Source: Solimonas variicoloris DSM 15731
GTDB taxonomy: Bacteria > Pseudomonadota > Gammaproteobacteria > Nevskiales > Nevskiaceae
Assembly (NCBI RefSeq): GCF_000382285.1
Contig: NZ_KB907930.1
Location: 107,541 to 171,540 of the forward strand
Direction of reading: 5' to 3'
DNA: 64,000 nucleotides
The position numbers and the translations under genes were made by a program. This document shows, piece after piece, positions 36,501 through 43,948 of this stretch (position 1 is its first letter; every line of letters starts with the position of its first letter). A model generated the notes under the pieces. It was not told the origin of the DNA and did not search any database. It saw nothing but the letters and a program-made list of their open reading frames with translations.

Positions 36501-36516
36501 CCGTCACCGTCTCCAT
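33514..36516 (-). CDS. Membrane-anchored winged-helix / Ser-Thr kinase / TPR protein
   Basis: The protein has 1000 residues from the ATG at 36516. Residues about 20-112 form an OmpR/ToxR-type winged helix (VLMHLLQHAGEVVTKDEL, RLRAVLGDGGELVRTVHGFG). Residues 141-405 are a Hanks kinase with G-loop GAGGSGEVW, Lys170, HKDLKPSN (Asp267), DFG at 288-290 and GTPLYLAPE. A single TM lies at about 437-458. Residues about 490-1000 are periplasmic TPR-like helices (AVISAKNNLGATLNSMGRVR). The kinase residues look intact. It is divergent from the Calx-beta/barrel gene with 260 bp between them. Inference: a CadC-like tethered DNA-binding protein with a built-in kinase that may control its neighbour. Confidence 0.87.
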   Translation of the reverse strand: METVTELEKPMVERGALRRWRFADWLLDERSLELRHGGEPVRLHRKPMQVLMHLLQHAGEVVTKDELAAACWPGRILSDTVLTTTINRLRAVLGDGGELVRTVHGFGYRLTANVTVEWVGDELPSAFAFEPGGHPPLRPNWTLVERLGAGGSGEVWRTRHDKTGEERVCKFALDGAALRAIKREITLFRVLKEGLGERPDLARLLDWNLEQAPFFLELEYVPAGSLVQWTEAGGGLTAVPIAQRLALIAQCADALAAAHGVGVLHKDLKPSNVLIAEGEGRPQIKLVDFGSGGVVDAARLAAIGITRLGFTATVAAFDSTSGTPLYLAPEVQAGQPATVQGDLYALGVMLYQAAVGDWRRPLAPGWEREIDDEVLREDIAAAVDGDPARRLADAAELARRLRQLPGRRAQRQAERAAAARGAALQQRLARVEIHRRWMVALAAVLVLGLASTLLLYFKLLGANAAREQARDRAEREAQVAQQVTGYIASLFDAATPGENGGRPIAPRALVDRGRDRLGARFAEQPLVRARVQAALGDLYCKLGLPLDCRQQAEQALALQRQTPGADPLVTAQLLRQLAQAQIDQGLYAEAEGSLREAVALLAAGLPARDAQLADARRSLGQALYWQQKPTESVAVLSAARDALRDAQGRDGVESAAVLGALATSLFDAGAQDEALALAAQQLQLLHQAYGADDLRSVEALDGYASLLWQAGRNAEAEAAQRQVLGAYRRYYGDDSQAVISAKNNLGATLNSMGRVREAARWMGEAVAAVRARGDDDSPDFAVALGNLAQIQEQSGDYAAALANSREAYRLVLAHYGEDHLQTHLQRINLARTLSYAGQSAEAIALLRREIPAGLQGEQVQFTRGRRLKQLADAYVAARDFARAEAALAQAETQFHSYLPAEHWIFDVLAASRARLRLAQHRYAEAVALLQKVVPAYERDEHPESPAVLVAKIDLASALAGAGRGAEARALLEKIRVPVERELLPAHAARAEFARLTGAIP

Positions 36517-36721
36517 CCCCCGTTCGCGGGCCGCGAGTATGGCAGCCCCCCGGCGCCGGTCCGCCCGCCGCACTGCGATCCCGATCACGCGAAATCGGCC
36601 CGATCGCCCTGAAAACCGCGACTTGTTTCGCACTGTGAGCGCCGCGTGAGGATTTTGTCAGGACTTCCGCGACCCCGCCCGTCAACCTCGCGGCCCTGTT
36701 TGGGGAGGCCTTCCGGACCCG

Positions 36722-36742
36722 CCGCGTTCCCCGCGAACGCGG
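36722..36742. promoter_or_regulatory. Inverted repeat in the kinase/Calx-beta divergent region
   Basis: CCGCGTTC (36722-36729) and GAACGCGG (36735-36742) form an 8-bp perfect dyad with a 5-nt gap, about 35 bp before the downstream start. It could be an operator for the divergent winged-helix protein or a leader hairpin. The rest of the 260-bp region shows no recognisable sigma-70 promoter. Confidence 0.4.
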
Positions 36743-36776
36743 CGCTTCGGGAGGGCTTCACGGCCTCGTTAGGAGA

Positions 36777-39041
36777 ATGATGCAAATGTTCACGGTAGTC
36801 TTGCGCCAGTTCTGGCGATTCTGTGTTTTCGGCCTGCTGGCCTCGCTCGCGCTCGGCGCGCGCGCGGCCGCCCCGCAGGTCACGACGATCAACGGCAACC
36901 CGCTGACGATCCACGTCGGCGACGACGCCTCGTTCCAGATCATGAACGCCGAAGTTCCCGGCGTCGGGCAGTTCTATCCGAGCGACAGCGAGGAAACGAA
37001 TGCCCATACCGCCGACTTCGGCTGGTTCCTGGCCACCGGCGGCGAGCTGTATGCGCCGAACTTCGGCGAGCATCCGAACGGCACGGCGACCAGCAGCCTC
37101 GCCGGCGGCCTCGGCAAGCCGTACCAGGTGCTGACGCCGGTCTCGATCAGCGGCGTCACCGGCACCGGCAGCGCCAACGATCCCTACCGCGTCACCGTCG
37201 TCAACGACGTCGGCGCCACCGGCCTGCGCGCGACCGTACAGCTCAGCTACGTCAACGGCCGCAACTACTATTCGATGACCTGGACGGTCCGCAACACCGG
37301 CACCGTCAGCCGCGACTTCAAGGTCTTCCTCGGCGGCGACATCTATCTCGCCAATGACGACAGCGGCATCCCGTACTTCGACACCAACTCGTCGAGCCCG
37401 GGCGGCAAGAACTGCCCGCCCGCGCAGACGCTTAGCGCCGCGGCGGCCGCCGCTTCGGACTATTACATCCTGCTGATCCCGCAGACGCCGGCCGACGCCT
37501 ACTCGGCCAAGGCCTACGGCGAGGTCTGGCAGCTGATCGGCCGGGGCCAGCTCGACAACGTCGTCAGCAACGAGTGCATCGACAACGGCGCGGCGCTGCA
37601 GTGGAACCGCACGCTGGCGCCGGGCGCCAGCACGGTGCTGCAGACCGGCACCTCGTTCGGCGAGGTGCCCGACATCGCCCAGTTCAACGTCACCGACATC
37701 CAGCCGAACAGCGGCCGCCAGGGCGAGAGCTTCGACGTCACCCTGACCGGCATCGGCTTCGAGAACGGCTCCCGCTTCGAGATCGGCAATGGCGTGACGC
37801 TGTCGAACATCCAGGTCACCAGCGCCACCAGCGCCACCGCGCACGTGACGATCGACGCGACAGCGACGCCGGGCGCGCGCGACGTCAGCGGCGGCCAGAC
37901 CGCCGAAGGTCCGTTCGCGACGCTGCAGAACGGCTTCACCGTGCTCGCGTCGGAAACCCCGCAGAGCGGCAGCCTGCAGCTCAACGCCGCCACCTACACC
38001 GTCAACGAAGGCGCCGGCACCGTGACGATCAGCGTCGCCCGCAACGGCGGCAGCAGCGGTGCGGTCAGCGTCCACTACGCGACGGCCAACGGCACGGCGC
38101 AGGCCGGCAACGACTACGCCGCCACCAGCGGCACGCTCACCTGGGCCGACGGCGACGCCGCGGTCAAGACCTTCACGGTCGCGATCACCGACGACAGCCT
38201 CGACGAGAGCAACGAGACCTTCTCGGTCCAGCTCAGCGCCGCGACCGGCGGCGCCACGCTCGGCGAGCGCACGACCGCCACGGTGACGATCGTCGACAAC
38301 GACGGCCAGCCGCTGCCGGGAGAGGAAGGCAAGGTGCAGCGCGGCGGTGGCGCGCTCGGCCTGCCGCTGCTCGCCGTGCTCGGGCTGTTCGCGACGCTGC
38401 GCCGCAAGGCGCAGCGTTGCGCCGCGTGGCTGGCCGCGCTCGGCCTCACCGCCGCGATGCTGCCGGGCGCCGCCATGGCCGGCGACTGGTACTTCGGCAC
38501 CCGCGTCGGTCTCAGCGACGCCGGCGTCGGCAGCGCCAGCCTGACGCGTGCGCTGCGTAACGACGGCCACGCCGTCACCGCCCATGTCGACGACCGCCGC
38601 GATCTCGGCGGCGTGCTCTACGGCGGCTATCACTGGACGCCGAACGTCGACCTCGAACTCGGCTACCTGCGCATGGGCCAGACCGAAGCGCACGTCAGCG
38701 GCGACCTCGGCAACGGCCACGCGCTCGTCGACGACCTCGCCGACGAGCTGCCGGCCGGCGGCGACGCCCTGCTCGCCGCGCTGCGCCTGCGCTTCCCGAT
38801 CGCCGGACCGCTGTCGTTCACGCCACGCCTCGGCGGCTACTGGTGGACGAGCGAGACCGAGCTGCACACCGCAGAGCGCACCTATCGCTCGCGCGACAGC
38901 GGCTTCGGCGTCGACGCCGGGCTCGGCTTCGACCTGCGTTTTGCCGAGCGTTTCCGCGTCGGCCTCAACGGCGAGCTGCTGCGTTCGAGCGGCGCCGGCG
39001 TGCTGAAGCTCTACACGCTGCAGTTCGAATACGACTTCTGA
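36777..39041 (+). CDS. Secreted IPT/Calx-beta protein with internal GlyGly-CTERM-like signal fused to an outer-membrane barrel
   Basis: One continuous frame encodes 754 residues. Order: signal peptide 1-31; a beta-rich domain 32-295 of unknown family; IPT/TIG-like 300-390 (ITDIQPNSGRQGESF pattern, with VTDIQP); Calx-beta 398-508 (ATYTVNEGAGTVTISVARNG, DSLDESNETFSVQL); then G523-G525, a hydrophobic helix 526-540 and RRK 542-544, which is the layout of a GlyGly-CTERM sorting signal. A second signal-like helix at 548-568 ends AMAGDWYFG. Residues 570-754 are an eight-strand-type OMP barrel ending in Phe (LQFEYDF). AGGAG lies just before three close ATGs (36777, 36780, 36786). A natural fusion of a sorted protein and a barrel, probably processed in between. 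Confidence 0.82.
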   Translation: MMQMFTVVLRQFWRFCVFGLLASLALGARAAAPQVTTINGNPLTIHVGDDASFQIMNAEVPGVGQFYPSDSEETNAHTADFGWFLATGGELYAPNFGEHPNGTATSSLAGGLGKPYQVLTPVSISGVTGTGSANDPYRVTVVNDVGATGLRATVQLSYVNGRNYYSMTWTVRNTGTVSRDFKVFLGGDIYLANDDSGIPYFDTNSSSPGGKNCPPAQTLSAAAAAASDYYILLIPQTPADAYSAKAYGEVWQLIGRGQLDNVVSNECIDNGAALQWNRTLAPGASTVLQTGTSFGEVPDIAQFNVTDIQPNSGRQGESFDVTLTGIGFENGSRFEIGNGVTLSNIQVTSATSATAHVTIDATATPGARDVSGGQTAEGPFATLQNGFTVLASETPQSGSLQLNAATYTVNEGAGTVTISVARNGGSSGAVSVHYATANGTAQAGNDYAATSGTLTWADGDAAVKTFTVAITDDSLDESNETFSVQLSAATGGATLGERTTATVTIVDNDGQPLPGEEGKVQRGGGALGLPLLAVLGLFATLRRKAQRCAAWLAALGLTAAMLPGAAMAGDWYFGTRVGLSDAGVGSASLTRALRNDGHAVTAHVDDRRDLGGVLYGGYHWTPNVDLELGYLRMGQTEAHVSGDLGNGHALVDDLADELPAGGDALLAALRLRFPIAGPLSFTPRLGGYWWTSETELHTAERTYRSRDSGFGVDAGLGFDLRFAERFRVGLNGELLRSSGAGVLKLYTLQFEYDF

Positions 39042-39061
39042 AGGCCCGATCCGAGCCGGAC

Positions 39062-39499
39062 ATGAAGAGCCTGATCGCGTTCGCCCTGCTCGCCGCCGTC
39101 GGCCGCCCGGCGGCGACGCCGCCGCAGGACTGCGGCCTGGCGGCACCGTCCCACTACGTCGCCATGCCGCGTCCGCCATCGCCGTCGGCAAGCGGCGGCG
39201 CCGAGATTCGCATCGGCCAGGACGGCGGCTGGCAGGACGTCCGCGTCAGCGGCGCCGTCTGCCGCCAGACCTGGATGCCGTCGCGCGCGAACGCTTCGCG
39301 TCCGGTCACTGAAATCCACTGGTTCTACCGCCGCGGCCTGCAGGCGCTCGGCGCCGAGATGGTCTATCTCGACTGGCGTTATACCGTCGCGCGCCTGCCG
39401 GCCGGCAACAGCACGCGCTGGATCCAGGTGCATTCGCCGCCGGGCGAGATCAACGTCACCATCGTCGACGTCGGCGCCTGGCCGGCACTCGCGTACTAG
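39062..39499 (+). CDS. Small exported protein, unknown function
   Basis: The product has 145 residues with a short hydrophobic N-terminus (MKSLIAFALLAAVGRPAATP) and a following cysteine; a second cysteine in SGAVCRQTW could pair with it. The rest has strand-like segments (EIHWFYRRGLQALGAEMVYL, RWIQVHSPPGEINVTIVDVG). I do not recognise a family. It starts 20 bp after the Calx-beta/barrel gene and ends at a terminator, so it is probably cotranscribed with it. Confidence 0.65.
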   Translation: MKSLIAFALLAAVGRPAATPPQDCGLAAPSHYVAMPRPPSPSASGGAEIRIGQDGGWQDVRVSGAVCRQTWMPSRANASRPVTEIHWFYRRGLQALGAEMVYLDWRYTVARLPAGNSTRWIQVHSPPGEINVTIVDVGAWPALAY

Positions 39500-39522
39500 G
39501 CTCCGGGTTCCGCCCCCGGATC

Positions 39523-39557
39523 AAGCCGCGGCGCCGCGATCCGGCCCGCGGCTTTTT
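39523..39557 (+). terminator. Intrinsic terminator after the Calx-beta operon
   Basis: Arms AAGCCGCGG (39523-39531) and CCGCGGCTT (39546-39554) form a 9-bp stem with a 14-nt loop. Five T residues run from 39553 to 39557. It closes the plus-strand pair before the convergent GDYXXLXY gene. Confidence 0.8.
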
Positions 39558-39570
39558 GCGGCGTCGGCCT

Positions 39571-40140
39571 TCAGCCGCCGCCGGCCGCCAGCAGGCGGCG
39601 CACCGGCACGTTGCCGATGAACAGCTCTTCAAGCACCGCGTGACCGTCGCGCACGCGCACGGACACGTAGGCGTCGCCGCGTTCCGCGCCGGCGCGATGG
39701 GCGTCGCGATAGGCGCGCTCGGCCGCCGGCGCGGCGCGCTCCTCGAGGTAGTAACGGTCGAACGGCAGGCGCAGCGTCGCGACCTGCGCGGCATCGATCC
39801 AGGCGATGCGCGCGATCAGGTAGTCGCCCTGCGTCGGCGGCTCGCGCTGCGGCGCACCGAAGCGGACGAAGCGGTCGGGACCGGTCGTCAACAGCACGCA
39901 GACGCGATCGCCGGCCTGCAGGCCGGCGCCGGCCGGCACGGCGACGCGCAAACCTTCGAACGACAGCGCCACGTAGCGGCCGCGGAACGCGTCGACCGGA
40001 TCGACCGGCGCGGTGCGCAGGTAGTAGCGCGTGCCCTCGCGCAGCGTGCGCTCGCTCTGCACGGCGAGCGAGACCGGCAACGCCCACTGCAGCACGGCGG
40101 CCAGCGCCAGCAGCGCGAACGCGAATGCCGGGCGCTTCAC
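39571..40140 (-). CDS. GDYXXLXY domain-containing protein
   Basis: The protein has 189 residues from a GTG at 40140 that overlaps the stop of the DUF2157 gene. The N-terminal membrane segment (FAFALLALAAVLQWALPVSL) is followed by the family block YYLRTAPVDPVDAFRGRYVA, where GRYVALSF stands for GDYxxLxY, and a C-terminal FDRYYLEERAAPAAERAYRD. These proteins almost always follow a DUF2157 or DUF4401 membrane protein, as here. Function is unknown. Confidence 0.85.
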   Translation of the reverse strand: MKRPAFAFALLALAAVLQWALPVSLAVQSERTLREGTRYYLRTAPVDPVDAFRGRYVALSFEGLRVAVPAGAGLQAGDRVCVLLTTGPDRFVRFGAPQREPPTQGDYLIARIAWIDAAQVATLRLPFDRYYLEERAAPAAERAYRDAHRAGAERGDAYVSVRVRDGHAVLEELFIGNVPVRRLLAAGGG

Positions 40141-41402
40141 GGACGCACCTTGCGGCGCAGCCAGGCGTGCGCCGCCAGAAAGCCGAGGCCGGTGGCGACG
40201 AAGGCGACGCCGCGCGCCACGAACGACCACTCGCCGCCGAAGAAGCGCAGCAGCACCAGCACCGCGATCAGCGTCAGACCGCTGCTGACCAGGCGCAGCA
40301 GGCGCGCGTGCAGACCGGCCTGGATCACGGCGACGCCGATCGCCAGCACATAGGCGTTGAAGAACACCGCGAGCGGCACCGCCCGCGGCGCGTGCCCCTG
40401 GGTCAGCGCCAGCGCTGCGACCGGTATCGCCAGCGCCGCCAGCAGCCATTGCCGCCGCCACAGCGCATGCAGCGCGAGCAGGCCCGCCGCCGCGAGCACC
40501 AGGCCGAGCACGACGCCGGCCTGCATCAGCGCGCCGTCGGCGTAGCGCGCGAGCCAGTGCTCGCGCCAGAACTCCGGGAACGTCGTGGCCAGCGCCACCA
40601 ATGCCCAGCCGAGTTCGCCGTAGGCGCGCAGCGGCCGGCGCACCAGCGACAGTTCGCCGCCGAGGCCGGCGTCGAGCAGGATCAGCAGCAGCGCGCAGGC
40701 GCCGATCCACAGCCAGCCGTAGTGGCGGACCCAGGGCATCGCCACCGTCAGCGCCGCGAACAATAGCGGCACCAGCCAGCCGATCAGCAGCACACTGCGC
40801 AGCGAGCCGCGGTCGCGACGCCACACCGATATCGCGTGCGGCAGCAGCGTCGCGTAGGCGAGCAGTACCAGCAGCGGCGCGCGCGCGGCGCCGTCCTGCG
40901 CACCGACCCAGCCGAGCAGCGCGGAGCCGACCAGCACCGCGAGCAGGCTGGCGTCGAGCGCGTAGACCAGCGGCAGCGCAACCAGCGCACAGCTCAGCAG
41001 GTAGCGGTCGAGATCGCCGCCGAACTGGAAGATCTGCGCCACCAGCGCCAGCGCCGCCGCGAAGGCCAGCGCCGTGAACGCGGCCGCGCCTTCGCGCCAG
41101 GCCTGCGACAGCGGCCGCCGCCACAGCGCGTGGACGCAGGCCGCCTGCCCGGCGGCGAGCGGCAGCGCGGTGACGAACAGGCGCAGGCCGCGGCTCCACT
41201 GATCCCAGTTGTGCGCGACCAGCAGGATCAGGCCGAGCCCGACCAGCAGCGCGCCGAGGATCGCCGACAGGCCCAGCGCGCCGCCGCCCTGCGCCGCGTC
41301 GGCATAGCGCGCGCGCAGGCGGGCCGCGGTCGGCGCGTCGATGACGCCGGCGCGCTCGAGCTCCGGCAGTTCGCCGAGCAGCCAGGCCGCGTGCTTCGCC
41401 AT
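40137..41402 (-). CDS. DUF2157 multi-pass membrane protein
   Basis: The product has 421 residues from the ATG at 41402; an ATG at 41426 is also possible and GAGGAG lies between them. A short soluble N-terminus (LPELERAGVIDAPTAARLRA) precedes more than ten hydrophobic helices beginning with LGLSAILGALLVGLGLILLV, then the typical AHNWDQWSRGLRLF. This is the DUF2157 pattern. It is coupled to the GDYXXLXY gene. Function is unknown; transport or envelope homeostasis would be a guess. Confidence 0.88.
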   Translation of the reverse strand: MAKHAAWLLGELPELERAGVIDAPTAARLRARYADAAQGGGALGLSAILGALLVGLGLILLVAHNWDQWSRGLRLFVTALPLAAGQAACVHALWRRPLSQAWREGAAAFTALAFAAALALVAQIFQFGGDLDRYLLSCALVALPLVYALDASLLAVLVGSALLGWVGAQDGAARAPLLVLLAYATLLPHAISVWRRDRGSLRSVLLIGWLVPLLFAALTVAMPWVRHYGWLWIGACALLLILLDAGLGGELSLVRRPLRAYGELGWALVALATTFPEFWREHWLARYADGALMQAGVVLGLVLAAAGLLALHALWRRQWLLAALAIPVAALALTQGHAPRAVPLAVFFNAYVLAIGVAVIQAGLHARLLRLVSSGLTLIAVLVLLRFFGGEWSFVARGVAFVATGLGFLAAHAWLRRKVRP

Positions 41403-41510
41403 GCTGCTTTCGCGCTCCTCTTTCATGCTGGTGATTCTGAACAGCCTAACAAACGCGCGCGGGCGACCGATATGCTGTCGCATCGCAGACAAGGATAACG
41501 GGGAGTATCG

Positions 41511-43400
41511 ATGCCGGCATCGGACCATCATGGTTCGCAGTTCGCGCTGCTCGGCAGGCGGCGCTACGCGCCGCTGTTCATCACCCAGGCGCTCGGTGCA
41601 TTCAACGACAACGTCTACAAGAATGCGCTGGTGATCCTGATCGGCTTCGGCATCGCCGGCCTGTCGCCGGCGCAGATCGACTTCTACGTCAATCTCGCCG
41701 CCGGACTGTTCATCCTGCCGTTCTTCCTGTTCTCGGCGAGCGCCGGCCAGATTGCCGAGAAGTACGACAAGGCGCGCCTGATCCGCTTCACCAAGCTGTT
41801 CGAGATCGTCGTCATGCTGTTCGCCGCGGCCGGCTTCGCGCTGCAGTCCCTGCCCTTCCTGCTCACCGTGCTGTTCCTGATGGGCACGCAGTCGGCGCTG
41901 TTCGGACCGGTCAAGTACTCGATCCTGCCGCAGCATCTGCGCGACGAGGAGCTGGTCGGTGGCAACGCCATGATCGAGGCGGCGACCTTTCTCGCGATCC
42001 TGCTCGGCACCATGGCCGGCGGCTGGCTGATCGCGCGACACGGCGGCGCCTGGGTCAGCGCGACGATCCTCGCGATCGCGCTCGCCGGCTACCTCGCCGC
42101 GCGCGCGATCCCGCCGGCGCCGCCGGCCGCGCCGGGGCTGCGCCTCAACTGGAATCCGTACACCGAGACGCGCGACAACCTGCGCTTCCTGCGCGGCAAC
42201 CGCGTCGTGCTGCTGTCGGTGCTCGGCATCTCGTGGTTCTGGTTCTACGGCGCGATGTTCCTGTCGCAGCTGCCGAACTACAGCAAGCAATATCTCGGTG
42301 GCGACGAATCGGTCGTCACCCTGCTGCTGACGATCTTCTCGCTCGGCGTCGGCATCGGCTCGCTGCTCTGCGAGCGCCTGTCCGGGCGCAAGGTCGAGAT
42401 CGGCCTGGTGCCGCTCGGCTCGATCGGCCTGACGATCTTCGGCATCGACCTGTTCTTCGCGGCGCCGGGCCCGGCGGCGGTCGCGGGCCAGAGCGCGATG
42501 CAGTTCCTGTCGTCCGCCGCCAACCACCGCGTCGCCTGGGACCTGCTGCTGACCGGCGTGTTCGGCGGTTTCTACATCGTGCCGCTGTATGCGCTGATCC
42601 AGCTGCGCACCGAGGCCTCGCACCGCTCGCGCGTGATCGCCGGCAACAACATCCTCAACGCGCTGTTCATGGTCATCGCCGCGCTGCTCGCGATCGTCTA
42701 CCTCAAGCTCGGCCTGACGATCCCGCAGCTGCTGCTGACCACGGCGCTGATGAACGCCGCCGTCGCCGTCTTCATCTACACGCTGGCGCCCGAGTTCCTG
42801 ATGCGGCTGCTGGTGTGGCTGCTGATCAACACGCTCTACCGCATCCGCAAGACCGGCCTCGAGCACATCCCCGACGAAGGGCCGGCGATCGTCGTCGCCA
42901 ACCACGTCAGCTACGTCGACGCGCTGATCATCGGCGGCAACGTGCGCCGGCCGATCCGCTTCGTGATGTACCACAAGATCTTCAGGATCCCGGTGCTCAG
43001 CTTCATCTTCCGCACCGCGCGCGCGATCCCGATCGCACCGGCCCGCGAAGACGAGGCGCTGATGCACCAGGCCTTCGACGAAATCGCCGCGGCGCTGCAG
43101 GCCGGCGAGGTGATCGGCATCTTTCCGGAGGGCCAGCTGACGCGCGACGGCGCGATCGGCGAATTCCGCAGCGGCATCGAAAGGATCGTCGCGCGCACGC
43201 CGGCGCCGGTCGTGCCGATGGCCTTGCGCGGGCTCTGGGGCAGCTTCTTCAGCCGCAACAATTTCCTCGCCCGCATGCGCCTGCCGAGCCGCTTCTGGTC
43301 GCGCGTCGAGCTGGTCGCCGAGGCGCCGGTCGCGCCGGAGCAGGTCAGCGCCGCCGATCTGGAGCGGCGCGTGCGCGCCTTGCGCGGCGACTGGGCTTGA
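41511..43400 (+). CDS. LplT-like MFS transporter fused to PlsC-type acyltransferase
   Basis: The protein has 629 residues. Residues about 15-400 form an MFS domain resembling the lysophospholipid flippase LplT (PLFITQALGAFNDNVYKNAL). Residues about 430-625 form an acyltransferase with the HxxxxD motif in NHVSYVDAL and motif III FPEGQLTRDG. In many bacteria this pair is fused to a third acyl-ACP synthetase domain (Aas); here the chain stops after the acyltransferase. It should import and re-acylate lysophospholipids in the inner membrane. GGGGAG lies 5 nt before the ATG. A stand-alone AMP ligase is encoded at 62115, but nothing links the two. Confidence 0.9.
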   Translation: MPASDHHGSQFALLGRRRYAPLFITQALGAFNDNVYKNALVILIGFGIAGLSPAQIDFYVNLAAGLFILPFFLFSASAGQIAEKYDKARLIRFTKLFEIVVMLFAAAGFALQSLPFLLTVLFLMGTQSALFGPVKYSILPQHLRDEELVGGNAMIEAATFLAILLGTMAGGWLIARHGGAWVSATILAIALAGYLAARAIPPAPPAAPGLRLNWNPYTETRDNLRFLRGNRVVLLSVLGISWFWFYGAMFLSQLPNYSKQYLGGDESVVTLLLTIFSLGVGIGSLLCERLSGRKVEIGLVPLGSIGLTIFGIDLFFAAPGPAAVAGQSAMQFLSSAANHRVAWDLLLTGVFGGFYIVPLYALIQLRTEASHRSRVIAGNNILNALFMVIAALLAIVYLKLGLTIPQLLLTTALMNAAVAVFIYTLAPEFLMRLLVWLLINTLYRIRKTGLEHIPDEGPAIVVANHVSYVDALIIGGNVRRPIRFVMYHKIFRIPVLSFIFRTARAIPIAPAREDEALMHQAFDEIAAALQAGEVIGIFPEGQLTRDGAIGEFRSGIERIVARTPAPVVPMALRGLWGSFFSRNNFLARMRLPSRFWSRVELVAEAPVAPEQVSAADLERRVRALRGDWA

Positions 43401-43455
43401 GCTTCGGCTTGAAACTGGGCGTGAGACCGGGCGCGAGCGGGGCCGCGCCGAGACT

Positions 43456-43926
43456 TCAGCCGCGGTGATACGGGTGGTTGGCGAGCAGGCTCCAGGCCCG
43501 GAACAGCTGCTCGGCGACGAACACGCGGACCAGCGCATGCGGCAGCGTCAGCTTCGACAGGCCCCACTTGCGGTCGGCGCGCGCCAGCACCTCCGGGGCG
43601 TGGCCGTCGGGCCCGCCGATCAGCAGCGCGGTGTCGCGGCCGGACTGCATCCACTGCTGGAGCTCGCGCGACCAGTCGGTGCTGCTCAGCTGCTGGCCGT
43701 GCTCGTCGAGCGCGACCACCAGCGCGTCGCGCGGCAGGGCCTTGAGGATCTTCTCGCCTTCCTGCTGCTTGGCGCGGGCGATGTCGGCGTTCTTGCCGCG
43801 CTGCGCCGGGGCGATCTCGACCAGCTCCAGCCGGCACTCGTGCGGCAGGCGCGCCGCGTAGTCGGCGTAGGCGGTCTGCACCCAGTCCGGCATGCGCGTG
43901 CCGACCGCGATCAGCCAGATGCGCAT
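43456..43926 (-). CDS. rlmH: 23S rRNA (pseudouridine(1915)-N3)-methyltransferase
   Basis: The product has 156 residues, the standard length. The SPOUT fold is shown by MRIWLIAVGTRMPDWVQTAY at the start, ALLIGGPDGHAPEVLARADR in the knot and LTLPHALVRVFVAEQLFRAW plus NHPYHRG at the end. It methylates pseudouridine 1915, which is itself made by RluD, encoded at 12467. It ends the nadD-rsfS-rlmH operon. Confidence 0.97.
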   Translation of the reverse strand: MRIWLIAVGTRMPDWVQTAYADYAARLPHECRLELVEIAPAQRGKNADIARAKQQEGEKILKALPRDALVVALDEHGQQLSSTDWSRELQQWMQSGRDTALLIGGPDGHAPEVLARADRKWGLSKLTLPHALVRVFVAEQLFRAWSLLANHPYHRG

Positions 43927-43948
43927 CGGCGCGCCGGCGGCGTCCGGC

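Noticed and set aside
33559..36612. A 1017-codon plus-strand open frame opposite the kinase gene
   Set aside because: Antisense shadow; the minus frame contains all kinase motifs.
42911..43837. A minus-strand open frame opposite the end of the LplT-PlsC gene and into rlmH
   Set aside because: It lacks recognisable features and conflicts with two good genes.
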